Shown: positions 24,616 through 35,845, counted from the first letter of the stretch. The stretch: 64,000 bases of DNA from an uncultured Pseudomonadales bacterium (GCA_947259995.1 CAMYOK010000006.1:310001-374000), one strand, 5' to 3'. Program-made: numbers and translations. The notes: a model not told the origin generated them from the letters alone.

Positions 24616-25908
24616 TTATTCGAAACGGAGCGCCTCTGCAGGCTGGACTCGCGAGGCGCGATAGGCAGGATAAAGCGTTGCCACCACACTCAGTAAGAAC
24701 ACGCCGATGCTGACACCGATGATATCGGACAGACGAATCTGCGAGGGCAGAAAGTCCACTGGGTAGACCTCGGCACTTAGCAACTCAATAGAGAAGACAC
24801 GCTCTAGCATCGCGGCAAAGTCCCCTACCGTCAGGGCAAAAAACACGCCCAATGCAACCCCGATCGCGGTGCCGATGAAGCCCACGATGCAGCCCTGCGC
24901 TAAGAAGATATGCCCGATCGTGCGCGGGGTGGCACCAAGGGTGCGCAGAATCGCAATATCCCCGTGTTTATCACGCACGATCATAATTAGGCTGACCACG
25001 AGATTGAATGCCGCTACGCCCACAAGGAGCCAGAGCAAAAAGCCCACAATAGTGCGTGAGAATTGAATATTTTCGTAGATATTGCCGAACTGTCGCGTCC
25101 ACGGCTCGATAGTGAAACCCGCCGGCATCTGCACCGCCAACTCCTGGGCGATGCCACGAATGGCCAGCAGATTGTCGACTTTGAAACGCATGCCAGTGTA
25201 AGTATCACGGTAGCGGTATAGGGCTTGTGCATCTTGTAAGGAGATAATGGCCATCGCACTGTCTAGCTCTAGGGTGCCGACCTTGTATATTCCCGCCACA
25301 GTAAATTGGCGCTGAGTGGGCAAGGCAACCAGAGGGTTCACCGACACATTGAGCGAATACAGGCTGACGTTATCGCCAAGCCCAACGCCTAGATTCTCGG
25401 CCAATGTCGCGCCAAGCAGAATATTGAATCGAGACTCCCCAAGGGCGGCCAAACTGCCACTGTCCATGAAACGGTCGAGAATGGATATCTGCCCTTCCTG
25501 TTCAGGGTCTACGCCATTGACGACGATGCCTTTGGCAAAGCTTGGCGTGGCCAAAACCCCGGTGGCCTCGATCAGGGGCGAGCTTGCCAATACTTGCGAA
25601 CTCGCCTCTAGCGCCGCTTGCACGGGTGCCCAGCGCTGCACCGTTATGCGCTCATCGCTCTTTACCGTGCCATGGGGAAGGATGCCGAGGATGTTTTCGC
25701 GCACTTCTCGGTCGAAGCCGTTCATCACCGACAGCACCGTGATCAGGATCGATATCCCCAGCGCCAAGCCGCTAATGCTCAACAGCGACATGAACGAGAC
25801 TAGCTGGCTACGCCGCCCGACGCTGACATAGCGCAAGGCGATGTAGAACGGGAAAAACCGCTCTGCGATCGCTGACAGCTTGCTCGGTGATGATTGCTCA
25901 TTGCTCAT
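24616..25908 (-). CDS. lolE: Lipoprotein-releasing ABC transporter permease, second copy
   Basis: The 430-residue permease is of the LolC/E type. It has a first transmembrane helix after a basic start ([31 protein letters not shown]), a large periplasmic domain, and three C-terminal helices ([50 protein letters not shown], and the last before the [19 protein letters not shown] ending). With LolD and the upstream paralogue it extracts outer-membrane lipoproteins from the inner membrane. It overlaps lolD by 11 bp. The name lolE follows the E. coli order C-D-E; which paralogue binds lipoprotein was not deduced. Confidence 0.9.
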   Translation of the reverse strand: MSNEQSSPSKLSAIAERFFPFYIALRYVSVGRRSQLVSFMSLLSISGLALGISILITVLSVMNGFDREVRENILGILPHGTVKSDERITVQRWAPVQAALEASSQVLASSPLIEATGVLATPSFAKGIVVNGVDPEQEGQISILDRFMDSGSLAALGESRFNILLGATLAENLGVGLGDNVSLYSLNVSVNPLVALPTQRQFTVAGIYKVGTLELDSAMAIISLQDAQALYRYRDTYTGMRFKVDNLLAIRGIAQELAVQMPAGFTIEPWTRQFGNIYENIQFSRTIVGFLLWLLVGVAAFNLVVSLIMIVRDKHGDIAILRTLGATPRTIGHIFLAQGCIVGFIGTAIGVALGVFFALTVGDFAAMLERVFSIELLSAEVYPVDFLPSQIRLSDIIGVSIGVFLLSVVATLYPAYRASRVQPAEALRFE

Positions 25909-26665
25909 CTGGCGACATGTCCTTTTTGCTCAAGGCGTCTAATTGCCCATTGCGCAGCTGCAATACGCGATCCAGTGACCGTGCAAACTCCTCATCGTGG
26001 GTCACGACTATGAAGCTCGTGGCGAATTGCGTGTTCAGCTCTTTCATCAATTGATGAATGTCCTTGGCCGTCTGCCGGTCCAGGTTACCCGTTGGTTCAT
26101 CTAGCAGGACGCAGCGTGGTTCGGTGACCAACGCTCTTGCGATAGCCACGCGCTGGCGCTCGCCGCCCGATAGCTCCGAAGGCTTGTGTTGCATCCGGTG
26201 CCCTAGCCCCACACGCTCTAACATGGCCGCGCCTCTCTTGGTGGCCGTGGCAACATCCGTACCTGCGATAAGCAGCGGCATACACACATTTTCAAGCGCC
26301 GTGAACTCGCCCAACAAGTGATGAAACTGGTACACAAAGCCCAAATTACGGTTGCGCATCTGCCCACGCTGCGCCTCATTGAGATTGGCCAAGTTCATCC
26401 CCGCAATCATCACATCGCCACTGGTAGGCAGGTCCAGCCCGCCTAGCAAGTTCAATAACGTCGTCTTGCCCGAGCCAGAGGCCCCAACAATAGCGATGCG
26501 CTCACCGGCATAGACGCGCAAATTAAGGTTTTGTAGCACCTGCACCTCTGCCGGGCCTTCGGAGTAAACCTTGTTAAGGTCGATACACTCCAGCATCAAT
26601 TCAGGCTCTTGCATAAAGGGCGAGACGATCTGCGCGGTTGGCGAACTTAAATGACTATCGCTCAT
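25898..26665 (-). CDS. lolD: Lipoprotein-releasing ABC transporter ATP-binding protein
   Basis: The 255-residue ATPase has Walker [19 protein letters not shown], the [15 protein letters not shown] signature and [12 protein letters not shown]alker B, with the MacB/LolD-type spacing. It powers the LolC-LolE permease. The first 23 residues (before [14 protein letters not shown]) are extra to the usual LolD, so a later ATG (M24, about 26596) is possible. It sits between the two permease genes. Confidence 0.93.
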   Translation of the reverse strand: MSDSHLSSPTAQIVSPFMQEPELMLECIDLNKVYSEGPAEVQVLQNLNLRVYAGERIAIVGASGSGKTTLLNLLGGLDLPTSGDVMIAGMNLANLNEAQRGQMRNRNLGFVYQFHHLLGEFTALENVCMPLLIAGTDVATATKRGAAMLERVGLGHRMQHKPSELSGGERQRVAIARALVTEPRCVLLDEPTGNLDRQTAKDIHQLMKELNTQFATSFIVVTHDEEFARSLDRVLQLRNGQLDALSKKDMSPDEQ

Positions 26666-26667
26666 GG

Positions 26668-27924
26668 TTATTCGTACCTCAGGACTTGGGCAGGTTGGAT
26701 GCGAGTGGCGCGGTACGCAGGGTATAGCGTCGCAAGAAAGCTCACACTCAACGCGCAGATACAGATCAAGATCACGTCATCGACGCGCAGCTCGGCCTGC
26801 AAATAGGAAATCATATAGACATTGCTAGGAGACAAGGCCGTATTCAATAGGGATTCGATCCAGCGCATGATGGTGCTGAGATTAAGGGAGACGAGCACCC
26901 CGAGAATCGCGCCAAACAGGGTGCCAAAGACCCCGACCGTCGTTCCCTGTGTCACGAAAACGCTCATGATCGTGCCGCGACTTGCGCCCATCGTGCGCAA
27001 AATAGCGATATCGGCACTCTTATCGGCCACCACCATCACAAGTGTCGAGACGATGTTCACCGCACCAATAACCACAATCATCAGCAGCATGAATCCGGTT
27101 AAAGTCTTTTCTAAACGCAGCGCATCGAACAGGCTGCTTTGGCTCTCACTCCAGCTAGTATTGGCCACCCCTTGGCTAAGGGATGAGTCGCCAATTGCTG
27201 CCAAGGCTTGATCGGCTATCACCCCAGCGTTGAAGACATCATCGACCTGCAGGCGTAACCGCACGTCTTGTGCCCCGGCGCTAGTGCCGAACAGCTTCTG
27301 CGCGGACTCAAGGCTGATCATCGCGGTGTTATTGTTGCCATAGAAGCCAAAATCGGCGCCCCCGATGACCTTAAAGCGCATGACCTGGTCGAGCTCTCGG
27401 TTGATCAGGCTATTGAGCGACATGAGCGTCACCTCGTCATCCAAATAGATGCCTAGGCGATTGGCCAGACTAATGCCGAGGATGATGCCGTTCTCAGTCT
27501 GCTCTAGAGTCTCTAACAGGGTATTAAAGCCTGGGCTCTCCACTTGCAGTACTTGCGGCTCGAACTCCGGCTCGACCCCACGAACCTGAATAAACTCCCC
27601 ACCCCCGTCGATGCGCAGCCAACCCTCCCCTTCAACATAGGGAGCAGCCCCAACGATATCGGGACTTTGCATCAGGCCTTCGCGCAGTTCACGCCATCGC
27701 GGCATGGCATCGCTTGCCTGCACACTGACATGCGGGACACTCTTGAGCGTCTCATTGCGCATGGTGCTGGTGGAGCCATTGATCACAGAGAGCACGACAA
27801 TAAGGGCTAATACACCGATGGTGATGCCCAACGTCGAGACGAAGGAGACAAAGGAGACAATTTGGCTTTTTTTCCGAGTGCGGGTATAGCGCAATCCGAT
27901 AAAGAGGGAAACAGGCTTAAACAT
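26668..27924 (-). CDS. lolC: Lipoprotein-releasing ABC transporter permease, first copy
   Basis: The 418-residue permease starts [31 protein letters not shown], and its end [19 protein letters not shown] is nearly the same as that of the downstream paralogue. It has the four-helix LolC/E architecture with a large periplasmic loop. Its ATG overlaps the stop of the recombinase-like gene by eight bases, and lolD follows after two bases, so all four genes seem co-translated. Confidence 0.9.
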   Translation of the reverse strand: MFKPVSLFIGLRYTRTRKKSQIVSFVSFVSTLGITIGVLALIVVLSVINGSTSTMRNETLKSVPHVSVQASDAMPRWRELREGLMQSPDIVGAAPYVEGEGWLRIDGGGEFIQVRGVEPEFEPQVLQVESPGFNTLLETLEQTENGIILGISLANRLGIYLDDEVTLMSLNSLINRELDQVMRFKVIGGADFGFYGNNNTAMISLESAQKLFGTSAGAQDVRLRLQVDDVFNAGVIADQALAAIGDSSLSQGVANTSWSESQSSLFDALRLEKTLTGFMLLMIVVIGAVNIVSTLVMVVADKSADIAILRTMGASRGTIMSVFVTQGTTVGVFGTLFGAILGVLVSLNLSTIMRWIESLLNTALSPSNVYMISYLQAELRVDDVILICICALSVSFLATLYPAYRATRIQPAQVLRYE

Positions 27925-28603
27925 TACGCTGCAATATCCTTTGCACGGTTTTGAAACTCACCGGCGCCACTGGAGTGCTGACTTCAGCGGCGATAGCCCT
28001 AAGCGACTTGCCCCGCTCTCGTAATTGTAAAATTCGTTTCAAGACCTTTTGCTCCAGAGGATTTTCGATCAAGCGTCCATTTGAATGAATCATATAGCCA
28101 AAAGGTCGGCTTCCGCCAAGGTAACGGCCTTTGCTGCGTTGATTTTTTTTAACGTTCTTAATGCGCTCAACAGACCTTCTGCGCTCAAGACCGGCAAATA
28201 ATTTTGCCGCACTGACCATATCCAGCTGAAAATGGGGGTCTGTCACATCGCCACCTAGGTCCAAGACGTGCAGAGCAACCCCCGCCTCTTGCAAGCGACT
28301 AATCATCGCGCTGGCATCATAACAGGAGCTAAATGCCCGCTCCAATGCATACACTAACAAGGTATCACCGGCACCAAGTTTGGCCAGCAGCTTACCCGCT
28401 TCAAGGCGTTGCTCGAAATCGGTATTCCAAGCCATAGAATGATCAACCACGAAGCCTGCTAACTCCCAGTTACGCTCAACACAGTATTGCCGCAGGGCTT
28501 GCTGTTCCTGCTCTAGCTGAACATCGAGGTTTTCAGGACTATTGCCATCCTCCCCGCTCAACTCGAACTCTGAAGTGCGTAAATAGAGATAAATTGCCAT
28601 TTT
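27917..28603 (-). CDS. Serine recombinase-like protein at the head of the lol operon
   Basis: The 228-residue protein resembles resolvase/invertase-type serine recombinases. The start has Tyr-Leu-Arg-Thr-Ser (IYLYLRTSEF), placing Arg8 and the nucleophile Ser10 as in gamma-delta resolvase. The second catalytic motif is LERAFSS where resolvases have L-D-R-x-x-R-S, so the second Arg is Ser. After the E-helix (LERRRSVERIKNVKKNQRSKG) and the GGSRPFGY segment there is a helix-turn-helix (GKSLRAIAAEV, FKTVQRIL). I infer a DNA-binding protein with impaired recombination chemistry. The ATG at 28603 begins the conserved domain; an upstream start at 28639 is possible. Its stop overlaps the lolC start. 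Confidence 0.75.
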   Translation of the reverse strand, partial: KMAIYLYLRTSEFELSGEDGNSPENLDVQLEQEQQALRQYCVERNWELAGFVVDHSMAWNTDFEQRLEAGKLLAKLGAGDTLLVYALERAFSSCYDASAMISRLQEAGVALHVLDLGGDVTDPHFQLDMVSAAKLFAGLERRRSVERIKNVKKNQRSKGRYLGGSRPFGYMIHSNGRLIENPLEQKVLKRILQLRERGKSLRAIAAEVSTPVAPVSFKTVQRILQRNV

Positions 28604-29380
28604 TGTGCCTCTGCTCGAGCAATGCCACGAAGGTTTCAAAGTCTACCCCCGCACGCTTTCTGAGTGCAAGCGTTGCTGCAATGCGTCAAAGCCAATGATT
28701 TATGTGGGATGCGGTTCATTTTGTGACGCTGTAATCTAGCTTAAACGCTTATGCAAACTAATCCGCTGAACTAGCTCACAAATATCGCCAGGTGATTGAA
28801 TTAAAAAGTATTTGCTGCTATATTTCACCGGCCTTACAGAACGTCGGCGCAAAGCTTTCGAGCCCTACCCCCGCACGTTAAGATTTTCTGACCAACTGAC
28901 AATTCTACAAAGACACTTTTTGACAGTTGGGCTTCCGGTGATTACGAAAGACAAAAGCAAAGAGAACAACACTACAAAACAGTGTTGAAAAAATACGGAG
29001 CGTTGGCCTAACTGCCATCGCGAAAGATAGTAAATACAGCCAGATAAATTCGGGCCGTATCAAATTCAAAAAATCACTGCCGAGCAACAAACGCTAAGGG
29101 CTATGATTTAGAGCAGGATTACGTAAATCGACTTTCCTGCAGTGGCAGGCCAACCGCCTCACACTGACAGCGCAACGCAGCGATACTGCGTGAAGTAAAT
29201 GAGTCAAAGATTTTGGTTATCGGATTTTCAGTTCCCCGATCCCCTGGTAGAGCAATGTAGTTTAAGTGCCGCCATGGTTCTTTCGAATAGAAAGCTAATC
29301 CGCTTTCAGTGAGTCACTGCCCGCAGGTTTGATATACCCCGGGTTTACATTTCTGGCACAACAGAAAAGTGAACCTTACA
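28604..29380. other. Divergent intergenic region between the lol operon and rne
   Basis: About 780 bases without a convincing gene. A 13-bp motif CTACCCCCGCACG occurs twice in direct orientation (28643-28655 and 28865-28877). An inverted repeat CCAACTG / CAGTTGG spans about 28893-28930. Close to rne are small hairpins (CCTGC/GCAGG near 29136, ACGCAG/CTGCGT near 29175, CAGTGA/TCACTG near 29310). The long untranslated leader of rne is expected to lie here; in E. coli that leader mediates RNase E autoregulation. The 61-residue minus-strand frame at 28905-29090 has no ribosome site or motif. Confidence 0.6.
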
Positions 29381-32236
29381 ATGAAGAGAATGTTAATCAA
29401 TGCAACTCAAGAAGAAGAGTTGCGCGTTGCCCTCGTCGATGGCCAACGTCTCTACGACCTCGATATCGAAAACCGCTCCAGAGTTCAGAAAAAAGCCAGC
29501 ATCTACAAAGGACGCATCACTCGCGTCGAACCAAGTCTTGAAGCCGCATTTGTCGACTTCGGCGCCGAGCGCCACGGCTTTCTCCCCTTAAAAGAAATCT
29601 CTCCACAATATTTCAATAAGCGTGGCGGCGATGGCGGCGGTCGCGTCAATATCAAAGAAGTGGTCGCTGAAGGCACCGAGGTCATCATACAAGTTGAGAA
29701 AGAAGAGCGAGGCAACAAAGGTGCCGCGTTAACAACTTTCATCAGCCTTGCCGGACGTTACTTAGTTTTGATGCCAAACAACCCGCGCGCCGGTGGCATC
29801 TCTCGCCGCATCGAAGGCGACGAGCGTTCTGAGATTCGTGAAGCACTCGCCGGCCTAAACATTCCCGATGGCATGGGCATGATTGTGCGCACAGCCGGAG
29901 TTGGCAAACAGCAACAAGAACTGCAGTGGGACTTAGACTACCTACTCTCTCTATGGCAATCGATTACAGATGCCTCTACACAGAAACCTGCCCCGTTCCT
30001 GATTTATCAGGAAAGCAATGTCATCATCCGCACAATTCGTGACTACCTGCGCCAAGACATCGGCGAAGTGCTGTTCGACACGCAAGAATCCTATGACGAA
30101 GCCTTGAATTTTGTGCGTCAGGTGATGCCGCACTACGAAAACCGTATCAAGCTTTATCAAGAGACATTGCCGTTATTCAATCGTTACCAAATCGAAGGGC
30201 AAATCGAAACGGCGTTCCAACGTGAAGTGAAATTGCCTTCCGGCGGCTCGATCGTTATCGATCCAACCGAAGCGCTAGTGTCTATCGACATTAACTCCTC
30301 ACGTGCCACCCGTGGCTCTGATATCGAAGAAACTGCATTGAACACCAACCTTGAAGCTGCCGACGAGATTGCTCGTCAATTGCGTCTTCGCGATATGGGC
30401 GGTTTGATCGTCATCGACTTCATCGATATGAGTGCTGCGCGCAATCAGAAAGAAGTCGAAAACAGAATGCGCGATGCGCTAGAGGCAGACCGCGCACGTG
30501 TGCAAGTCGGTCGTATCTCCCGTTTCGGTCTATTGGAAATGTCGCGTCAACGTCTGCGCCCTTCTCTTGAAGAAACCAGCACCATTGTGTGCCCACGCTG
30601 TAGCGGCCAAGGCGCCATTCGTGACGTTAAATCGCAAGCGCTGTCTATTTTGCGCATCCTGCAAGAAGAAGCGAACAAGCGTAAGAGTGCCGAAGTACGA
30701 GCCATCGTGCCTATCGCAGTGGCCTCCTATTTATTGAACGAGAAACGAGCGGCAGTCGCGGCCATCGAAGTGCAGAGCAAAACTAAGCTTGTAATCGTTG
30801 GTAATGCCGAACTCGAAACGCCTCATTATGAAATCCACGGGGTGACATCGACAGATGTTGATTCCACGGCGAGCTATGAGATCGAGATCCACGCAGAGGC
30901 TCCCGATACTAATCACCGTCATCAACACACTAAAACGGCCCCTGTACAGCAGGCAGCAGCAGTACAAGCGCCTACTCTTTCGCAGCCACCAGCCCCTGTG
31001 CCAGTGGTTAAACCTAAGAAAGGTTTACTCGCCTCTCTATGGGAAGCCCTGTTTGGTGAGAAAGAAGAAGAGCCAAAGCCGAAGCCAAAACCTGAGCGCA
31101 GCAACCGCAACAATAACCGCGGTCGCGACAATAACCGTCGTGGTGGCAAGCAAGGCAATCGTCGTGACAACGAATCACGTAACGAGAACAAAGCAGACTC
31201 TTCTGACAACGCTTCAACGCCACGCGAACCGGGTCAAGGTCGCAAACGCGGTGGTCGTGGTCGCAATGCTGACTCAGCGAACCGTGACGAGCGTAACAGC
31301 CGCCGCGAGCAGAAGAGCGAGCAACGTGGCAGTGAAGATAACAACGAGCAAAGCAGCGACGAGACTCGTAGCGGCGGTCAACGCCGAAGCGGCAACCGTC
31401 GTCCACGCAACACTAATCAACGTCGTCGCGGCCCTCGCCCTGATGAAGCTGCAGCGAATGCGGAGACAAACACCGCAGTAGAGGCAGGCAACACGGATGC
31501 GACTGTTAAGCCAAAAGCGCCAGTTAAGACTGCTCCTGAGCAAAACACCGACACGGCGAAGAAGGCACAAACTACAGAGCCAGAAACGAATGATGTGAAT
31601 GGCAATGTAGCGGAAGGCACAGAAGAGACTAGCCCTAAGCCACGTAGAAACAGACGTCCTTCTGAGCGTCGTCGTGGTCGCGGTCGCAACAAAGATGCCG
31701 CCGAGAACACAGAGAACTCTGAGGCAGCCGCTACAGAGGCAACACCGGCCAAGTCCGATGCGGCTCCTACTAGTACAAGCCCAGCGGCTGAGAAACCAAG
31801 CCGTCCAGCTCCTGAAAAAACGCCAACGCAAGAAGCAGCGAAACCTGTTGCCGAGCCTGCGCCTGAGCAAGCGAGCGAGAAGCCTGAGCCGAAGCCAAAG
31901 AAAGAGAAAGTAGCAAAAGCGGCGAAGGCAGAAACTAAGCCAGCACCTGCTGACCAGGTTAATGAGCCACAAGCTCCAGCGCCTGCTCCAACTCCGGCAC
32001 CGGCTCCAACACCGGCTCCTGCTCCAGCACCTACTCCGGTTGCAGCGCCAGAGCCTGCACCTGTTGCGCAAACCGCAGCAGTCGCAGCACCTGCGAAGCA
32101 AGCAGAGCCCACTGAAGCGCCAGCGCTAGCGGGTCGTGCGCCTAATGATCCGCGCGAGATCAAACGTCGTCGCCTTGCCGCCGAAGCAGCCGCTGCTGCC
32201 CAAGCTGCGCAAAACAAGCCCGACGCTAGCGAGTAA
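29381..32236 (+). CDS. rne: Ribonuclease E
   Basis: The 951-residue endoribonuclease starts RNA decay and processes rRNA and tRNA precursors. The S1 domain (about 35-125, [20 protein letters not shown]) and DNase I-like catalytic region with the two metal Asp residues (SIDINSS and IVIDFIDM) are complete, and the Zn-link CPRCSGQG is at about residue 402. After residue 530 the chain is disordered: a short amphipathic helix ([14 protein letters not shown], about 546-559) that should bind the membrane, an Arg-rich region (about 575-690), then Pro/Ala/Glu-rich repeats. The end has [17 protein letters not shown], a conserved-looking C-terminal motif. The ATG at 29381 matches the universal start KRMLINATQ. 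Confidence 0.97.
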   Translation: MKRMLINATQEEELRVALVDGQRLYDLDIENRSRVQKKASIYKGRITRVEPSLEAAFVDFGAERHGFLPLKEISPQYFNKRGGDGGGRVNIKEVVAEGTEVIIQVEKEERGNKGAALTTFISLAGRYLVLMPNNPRAGGISRRIEGDERSEIREALAGLNIPDGMGMIVRTAGVGKQQQELQWDLDYLLSLWQSITDASTQKPAPFLIYQESNVIIRTIRDYLRQDIGEVLFDTQESYDEALNFVRQVMPHYENRIKLYQETLPLFNRYQIEGQIETAFQREVKLPSGGSIVIDPTEALVSIDINSSRATRGSDIEETALNTNLEAADEIARQLRLRDMGGLIVIDFIDMSAARNQKEVENRMRDALEADRARVQVGRISRFGLLEMSRQRLRPSLEETSTIVCPRCSGQGAIRDVKSQALSILRILQEEANKRKSAEVRAIVPIAVASYLLNEKRAAVAAIEVQSKTKLVIVGNAELETPHYEIHGVTSTDVDSTASYEIEIHAEAPDTNHRHQHTKTAPVQQAAAVQAPTLSQPPAPVPVVKPKKGLLASLWEALFGEKEEEPKPKPKPERSNRNNNRGRDNNRRGGKQGNRRDNESRNENKADSSDNASTPREPGQGRKRGGRGRNADSANRDERNSRREQKSEQRGSEDNNEQSSDETRSGGQRRSGNRRPRNTNQRRRGPRPDEAAANAETNTAVEAGNTDATVKPKAPVKTAPEQNTDTAKKAQTTEPETNDVNGNVAEGTEETSPKPRRNRRPSERRRGRGRNKDAAENTENSEAAATEATPAKSDAAPTSTSPAAEKPSRPAPEKTPTQEAAKPVAEPAPEQASEKPEPKPKKEKVAKAAKAETKPAPADQVNEPQAPAPAPTPAPAPTPAPAPAPTPVAAPEPAPVAQTAAVAAPAKQAEPTEAPALAGRAPNDPREIKRRRLAAEAAAAAQAAQNKPDASE

Positions 32237-32244
32237 GATCCAAT

Positions 32245-32285
32245 AAAAAAGGCCCCGTGACTATCCAGTCACGGGGCCTTTTTTA
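32245..32285. terminator. Bidirectional Rho-independent terminator of rne and etfA
   Basis: A perfect stem (AAAAAAGGCCCCGTGACT / AGTCACGGGGCCTTTTTT) with a 4-base loop. There are A residues on one side and T residues on the other, so it should stop both the plus-strand rne transcript and the minus-strand etfBA transcript. Confidence 0.93.
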
Positions 32286-32321
32286 TGCCTGGGTGTTTTT
32301 CAACACCCAAGACTTAATCGC

Positions 32322-33251
32322 TTATAACTTCTCAGCGAGTTCTGGCAATACTTTGAACAGGTCATCCACCAAGCCGTAGTCGGCCACTTGGAAGATTGGC
32401 GCCTCTTCATCTTTATTAATTGCCACAATCACCTTACTGTCTTTCATACCGGCAAGGTGCTGGATCGCTCCAGAGATGCCGACGGCGATGTACAGGTCAG
32501 GCGCCACAATCTTGCCCGTCTGCCCTACCTGCATATCGTTAGGCACGTATCCAGCATCTACCGCTGCACGCGATGCACCGATTGCCGCACCGAGCTTATC
32601 GGCGACTTTTTCTAATAAAGCGAAGTTCTCACCGTTCTGCATGCCGCGGCCACCGGAGATGACCACATTGGCTGCCGTTAACTCAGGACGCTCAGATTGC
32701 GACAACTGCTCACCTACAAAGCTAGAAAGCTCTTGCGCTTTAACGACATCCAGCGCTTCAACTGCAGCGGAATTGCCAGTCGCTTCACTCTCTTCGAAGG
32801 CCGTAGCGCGAACAGTGATCACTTTCACCGCATCGCTAGACTGCACTGTCGCCAATGCGTTGCCCGCGTAGATAGGACGCACAAAGGTGTCCTCACTCTT
32901 CACTTCCACGATGTCAGACACCTGGGCCACATCTAACAAGGCCGCCACGCGTGGCATGAGGTTTTTGCCAGTGGTAGTGGCTGCCGCCAAAATATGGCTA
33001 TAAGAGTTGCCAATGTCTGCTATCAAGGCGCCCATGCTCTCGGGCAACTGATGTGCATACGCTTCGTTGTCGGCCACTAGAACCTTGCTGACGCCAGGGA
33101 TGGCCGCCGCCGCTTGCGCTGCCGCGCCACATTGGCTACCAGCCACTAAAATGACAAGCTCTTGTCCTAACGCCTTTGCCGCAGTCACTGTGTTCAGTGT
33201 CGCTGGCTTTAATGCTGTGTTGTCGTGCTCTGCTATGACTAAAACACTCAT
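32322..33251 (-). CDS. etfA: Electron transfer flavoprotein, alpha subunit
   Basis: The 309-residue subunit binds FAD at its C-terminal domain, shown by [67 protein letters not shown] and [15 protein letters not shown]. The ETF dimer accepts electrons from acyl-CoA and other flavin dehydrogenases and passes them to ETF-ubiquinone oxidoreductase. The gene is downstream of etfB in a two-gene operon. Confidence 0.96.
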   Translation of the reverse strand: MSVLVIAEHDNTALKPATLNTVTAAKALGQELVILVAGSQCGAAAQAAAAIPGVSKVLVADNEAYAHQLPESMGALIADIGNSYSHILAAATTTGKNLMPRVAALLDVAQVSDIVEVKSEDTFVRPIYAGNALATVQSSDAVKVITVRATAFEESEATGNSAAVEALDVVKAQELSSFVGEQLSQSERPELTAANVVISGGRGMQNGENFALLEKVADKLGAAIGASRAAVDAGYVPNDMQVGQTGKIVAPDLYIAVGISGAIQHLAGMKDSKVIVAINKDEEAPIFQVADYGLVDDLFKVLPELAEKL

Positions 33252-33298
33252 GAAATACCCTTTTTAATTCATGCCAAATAGAAACATGCCTAGTGCGA

Positions 33299-34048
33299 TT
33301 AAATCACCTTGGCTTCGGACTTAAGTTTGCTGATCAATTCATCAACGCTGGCCACTTTAATGCCCGCGGTACGCGCAGCTGGCGCAGCGACACTAACAAT
33401 CTTCAAACCAGAGCTCACTTCGACGCCTAGTTCTTCAGGCGTTACTGTGTCGATAGGTTTCTTTTTTGCTTTCATAATATTGGGCAAAGAAGCATAACGC
33501 GGCTCATTCAAACGCAAGTCAGTAGAGATTACCGCTGGCAAGCTCAAGGAGACGGTTTGTTCGCCGCCGTCGATCTCTCTTACCACTGTTAGCTTGCCAT
33601 CGGCGAGCTCAACACCACAGGCAAACGTGCCTTGCGGCATGTTCGTGATCGCAGCAAGCATCTGGGCGACTTGGTTGTTATCCGAATCGATCGACTGCTT
33701 GCCGAGCAATACTAAGTCGATGCCTTCTTTCTCTACGATGCTCTTGAGGAGTTTGGCCACCGCCAATGGCTGCAGGCCATCTTCTGTCTCGACGTGAATG
33801 CCACGGTCGGCACCCAAGGCTAACGAGGTGCGAATTTGCTCTTGGCAAGCTTTCTCGCCAATCGAGACCACGATGATCTCATCCGCTTGGCCTTTCTCTT
33901 TGATACGAATCGCTTCTTCTACCGCGATTTCGCAGAATGGATTGATTGCCATTTTAGCATTAGTCAGCTCGACGCCGCTGTTATCTGCCTTTACGCGAAC
34001 TTTTACGTTCGCATCGACAACACGTTTGACTGCCACAAGAATCTTCAT
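33299..34048 (-). CDS. etfB: Electron transfer flavoprotein, beta subunit
   Basis: The 249-residue subunit has the canonical start ([22 protein letters not shown]), the adenine-nucleotide loop [20 protein letters not shown] and the family end [15 protein letters not shown]. It pairs with EtfA; AMP is bound in the beta subunit. etfA starts 47 bp downstream. Confidence 0.96.
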   Translation of the reverse strand: MKILVAVKRVVDANVKVRVKADNSGVELTNAKMAINPFCEIAVEEAIRIKEKGQADEIIVVSIGEKACQEQIRTSLALGADRGIHVETEDGLQPLAVAKLLKSIVEKEGIDLVLLGKQSIDSDNNQVAQMLAAITNMPQGTFACGVELADGKLTVVREIDGGEQTVSLSLPAVISTDLRLNEPRYASLPNIMKAKKKPIDTVTPEELGVEVSSGLKIVSVAAPAARTAGIKVASVDELISKLKSEAKVI

Positions 34049-34328
34049 GGATTCTCCACTGTTAGGTGAAATTAATTGAGTGTGCGAGTGCGCGCTTCGA
34101 TTTGATAAATCCTTTTTACCAGATCACGCGGGAATGCCCCGAAAAGGGGCCAATGATGCCGAGTTTATGCCGATGCGTCAATATTACCGTGCGGCAAAGG
34201 TATCGGATCAAAGGCAATGACGCCTTGATTTGACACTTTGTTGTCATCAAACCAGCGCTTCATTTTTTGTAAACTCGGCCGATACAAGTCATAGAAAATA
34301 AATTCGGCCATTATGCTAGGGGTTAAAT

Positions 34329-34595
34329 ATGTCACCCGCTCACCTTAAGTTCATCATTATTAGCCTATTCGCCTTCAGTTTGAACGCTTGTGGCTTCGTC
34401 ACAGCCCCCGTCACTCAAGGCGCGGCTTATGCAGGCAAAGGCGCTGTGAAAGGCGTCGATACGGGGCTTGTCTATGGCAAGGTTGCCGTGAAGAAGAGTA
34501 AGGATGCCGCCCTGTATGTGCGCGAAGAAGCTATAGAAGGCTTCCAGCCGGTGCGGCGAGACCCTGCAGCACGTGGCAGCCTACGGCAACGCTAA
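34329..34595 (+). CDS. Small lipoprotein (Gly/Val/Lys-rich repeat type)
   Basis: The 88-residue product begins MSPAHLKFIIISLFAFSLNACGF with a lipobox LNAC, then a short chain with the pattern VTQGAAYAGKGAVKGVDTGLVYGKVAVKKSKDAA. It resembles small gammaproteobacterial lipoproteins of the NF038104-like family; the function is unknown. It ends four bases into the convergent DUF1285 gene. No terminator separates them. Confidence 0.6.
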   Translation: MSPAHLKFIIISLFAFSLNACGFVTAPVTQGAAYAGKGAVKGVDTGLVYGKVAVKKSKDAALYVREEAIEGFQPVRRDPAARGSLRQR

Positions 34596-35161
34596 ACACT
34601 GCCCAAATTGAACTTAGCGCCAGCGCTGTACAAACTAAGATGCTCCTGGCCTTGGGTGTTCTCAATCTCGGCATATTCCACTAGTTGATAAAAGACATTG
34701 CGTGACAGCAATGCCTCTAAGCCGCTGCGCACTGTCAAGACGGGGTGTGGCTCCCCTGCCCTTGTGTCAAATCGCAATGGGTGCTCTGCGTCGGCAAGCA
34801 CTGTCTCGGCGGTGTTTAAGGTGAACACTAAGCGCCTTTGTGTGCCTTCGCCTTCACTATCGACCATCGTCGCTACGAAGGGACAGTCATCTACTTGAAT
34901 GCCAACTCGTTCAGCTGGGGTGACGAGGCAATAACTGCCATCCTCTTCGCGGCGCAACACCGAGGCGAACAACTGCATCAAGGCAGGACGACGTATTAGG
35001 GACCCATCGTGATACCAACGGCCATCGCTGGCGATGCGAATATCGATCTCGCCGCAATAAGGGGGGTTCCAGAGATGCACTGGGGCTGGGCCTTTGAACT
35101 GGCCAAGGCTGCTTAAGATATTTTGCGCGTCAACGCGATTGTCTTGCATGGCAGGTAGCAT
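34592..35161 (-). CDS. DUF1285 protein
   Basis: The 189-residue soluble protein has the DUF1285 landmarks: PVHLWNPPYCGEIDIRIASDGRWYHDGS in the N-terminal part and the central YCLVTPAERVGIQVDDCPFVA. Role unknown; structures of the family show two beta-rich subdomains. The DUF4823 lipoprotein gene lies 21 bp upstream on the same strand, an order known in other gammaproteobacteria. An alternative ATG is four codons inside. Confidence 0.9.
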   Translation of the reverse strand: MLPAMQDNRVDAQNILSSLGQFKGPAPVHLWNPPYCGEIDIRIASDGRWYHDGSLIRRPALMQLFASVLRREEDGSYCLVTPAERVGIQVDDCPFVATMVDSEGEGTQRRLVFTLNTAETVLADAEHPLRFDTRAGEPHPVLTVRSGLEALLSRNVFYQLVEYAEIENTQGQEHLSLYSAGAKFNLGSV

Positions 35162-35182
35162 CCGTTTAGCAACACTGATGCT

Positions 35183-35845
35183 TTACGGTACCAGAGAACT
35201 CACATAACGACCAACTGCACTGGCCAAGAGCCGCTGTGGATTCTCATCATAAAGATCAAAGAACCCTGCTCGCGTGTCGATAGACACAACATCAAGGATA
35301 CGCCCACTCGTGGAATCCAACAGCGTTAATTGCAGCCGTGCGCGGTCCAAGCCAAAGGCGCTGCCCATATTCTGCGCTTTACGATAGCGGAGCGCATCGG
35401 CAATTTCTGACCAGGTACCAACGGTGTCTTCCCAGACATAGATGCGGGGGTAGACCACAAAATCAATACGATTTTGCAAGGCGCTTTGCCGTGCGTCGAA
35501 CAAGGTTTCGGTGCCATTGGCACGCATTACGCGCGGAAACTGGCGGCCGATCTCGCTGGCCAAGAGGTCGGCTAGTTGATCTTCGACAATGGCATTGGAG
35601 TTACCGACAGTGGCCAGTGCTTTATCGGAGCTCAAGACTGCCTCTGCCATATTCGACATGCCACTCAAGGCAACATAGAAACTCGTGTCTTGGCCCAATA
35701 CCCAATTGCCGTTGCGCTGCACGCGATGATCAGGAATAAGCCCCGTGGCGCCAGTGGCGGCCACGCCTTGATTATAGAGATGGTGGACATGCCCGCAGCC
35801 ACTGAGGGCGAAGACACAAACCAATAAACACACACGCATCAACAT
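35183..35845 (-). CDS. DUF4823 lipoprotein
   Basis: The 220-residue product starts MLMRVCLLVCVFALSGCGH with an LSGC lipobox. The mature domain (VLGQDTSFYVALS... and IDFVVYPRIYVWEDTVGTWSEI) fits DUF4823 proteins of gammaproteobacteria, which are periplasmic lipoproteins of unknown function. The ATG at 35845 is preferred over a GTG at 35854 because a GAGGG stretch lies eight bases before it. Confidence 0.85.
   Translation of the reverse strand: MLMRVCLLVCVFALSGCGHVHHLYNQGVAATGATGLIPDHRVQRNGNWVLGQDTSFYVALSGMSNMAEAVLSSDKALATVGNSNAIVEDQLADLLASEIGRQFPRVMRANGTETLFDARQSALQNRIDFVVYPRIYVWEDTVGTWSEIADALRYRKAQNMGSAFGLDRARLQLTLLDSTSGRILDVVSIDTRAGFFDLYDENPQRLLASAVGRYVSSLVP

Noticed and set aside
28905..29090. 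61-residue hydrophobic minus-strand frame in the lol-rne intergenic region
   Set aside because: No ribosome site, no recognisable motif, and it lies in the rne upstream region.
31274..32217. Long antisense frames (275 and 266 codons) inside rne
   Set aside because: They mirror the Pro/Ala/Arg low-complexity codons of RNase E; their Cys/Arg or Gly/Ala-rich translations are typical shadows.
34136..34150. GCCCC-GAAAA-GGGGC hairpin upstream of etfB
   Set aside because: Only a 5-bp stem without a T tract; not enough to call a terminator or riboswitch.
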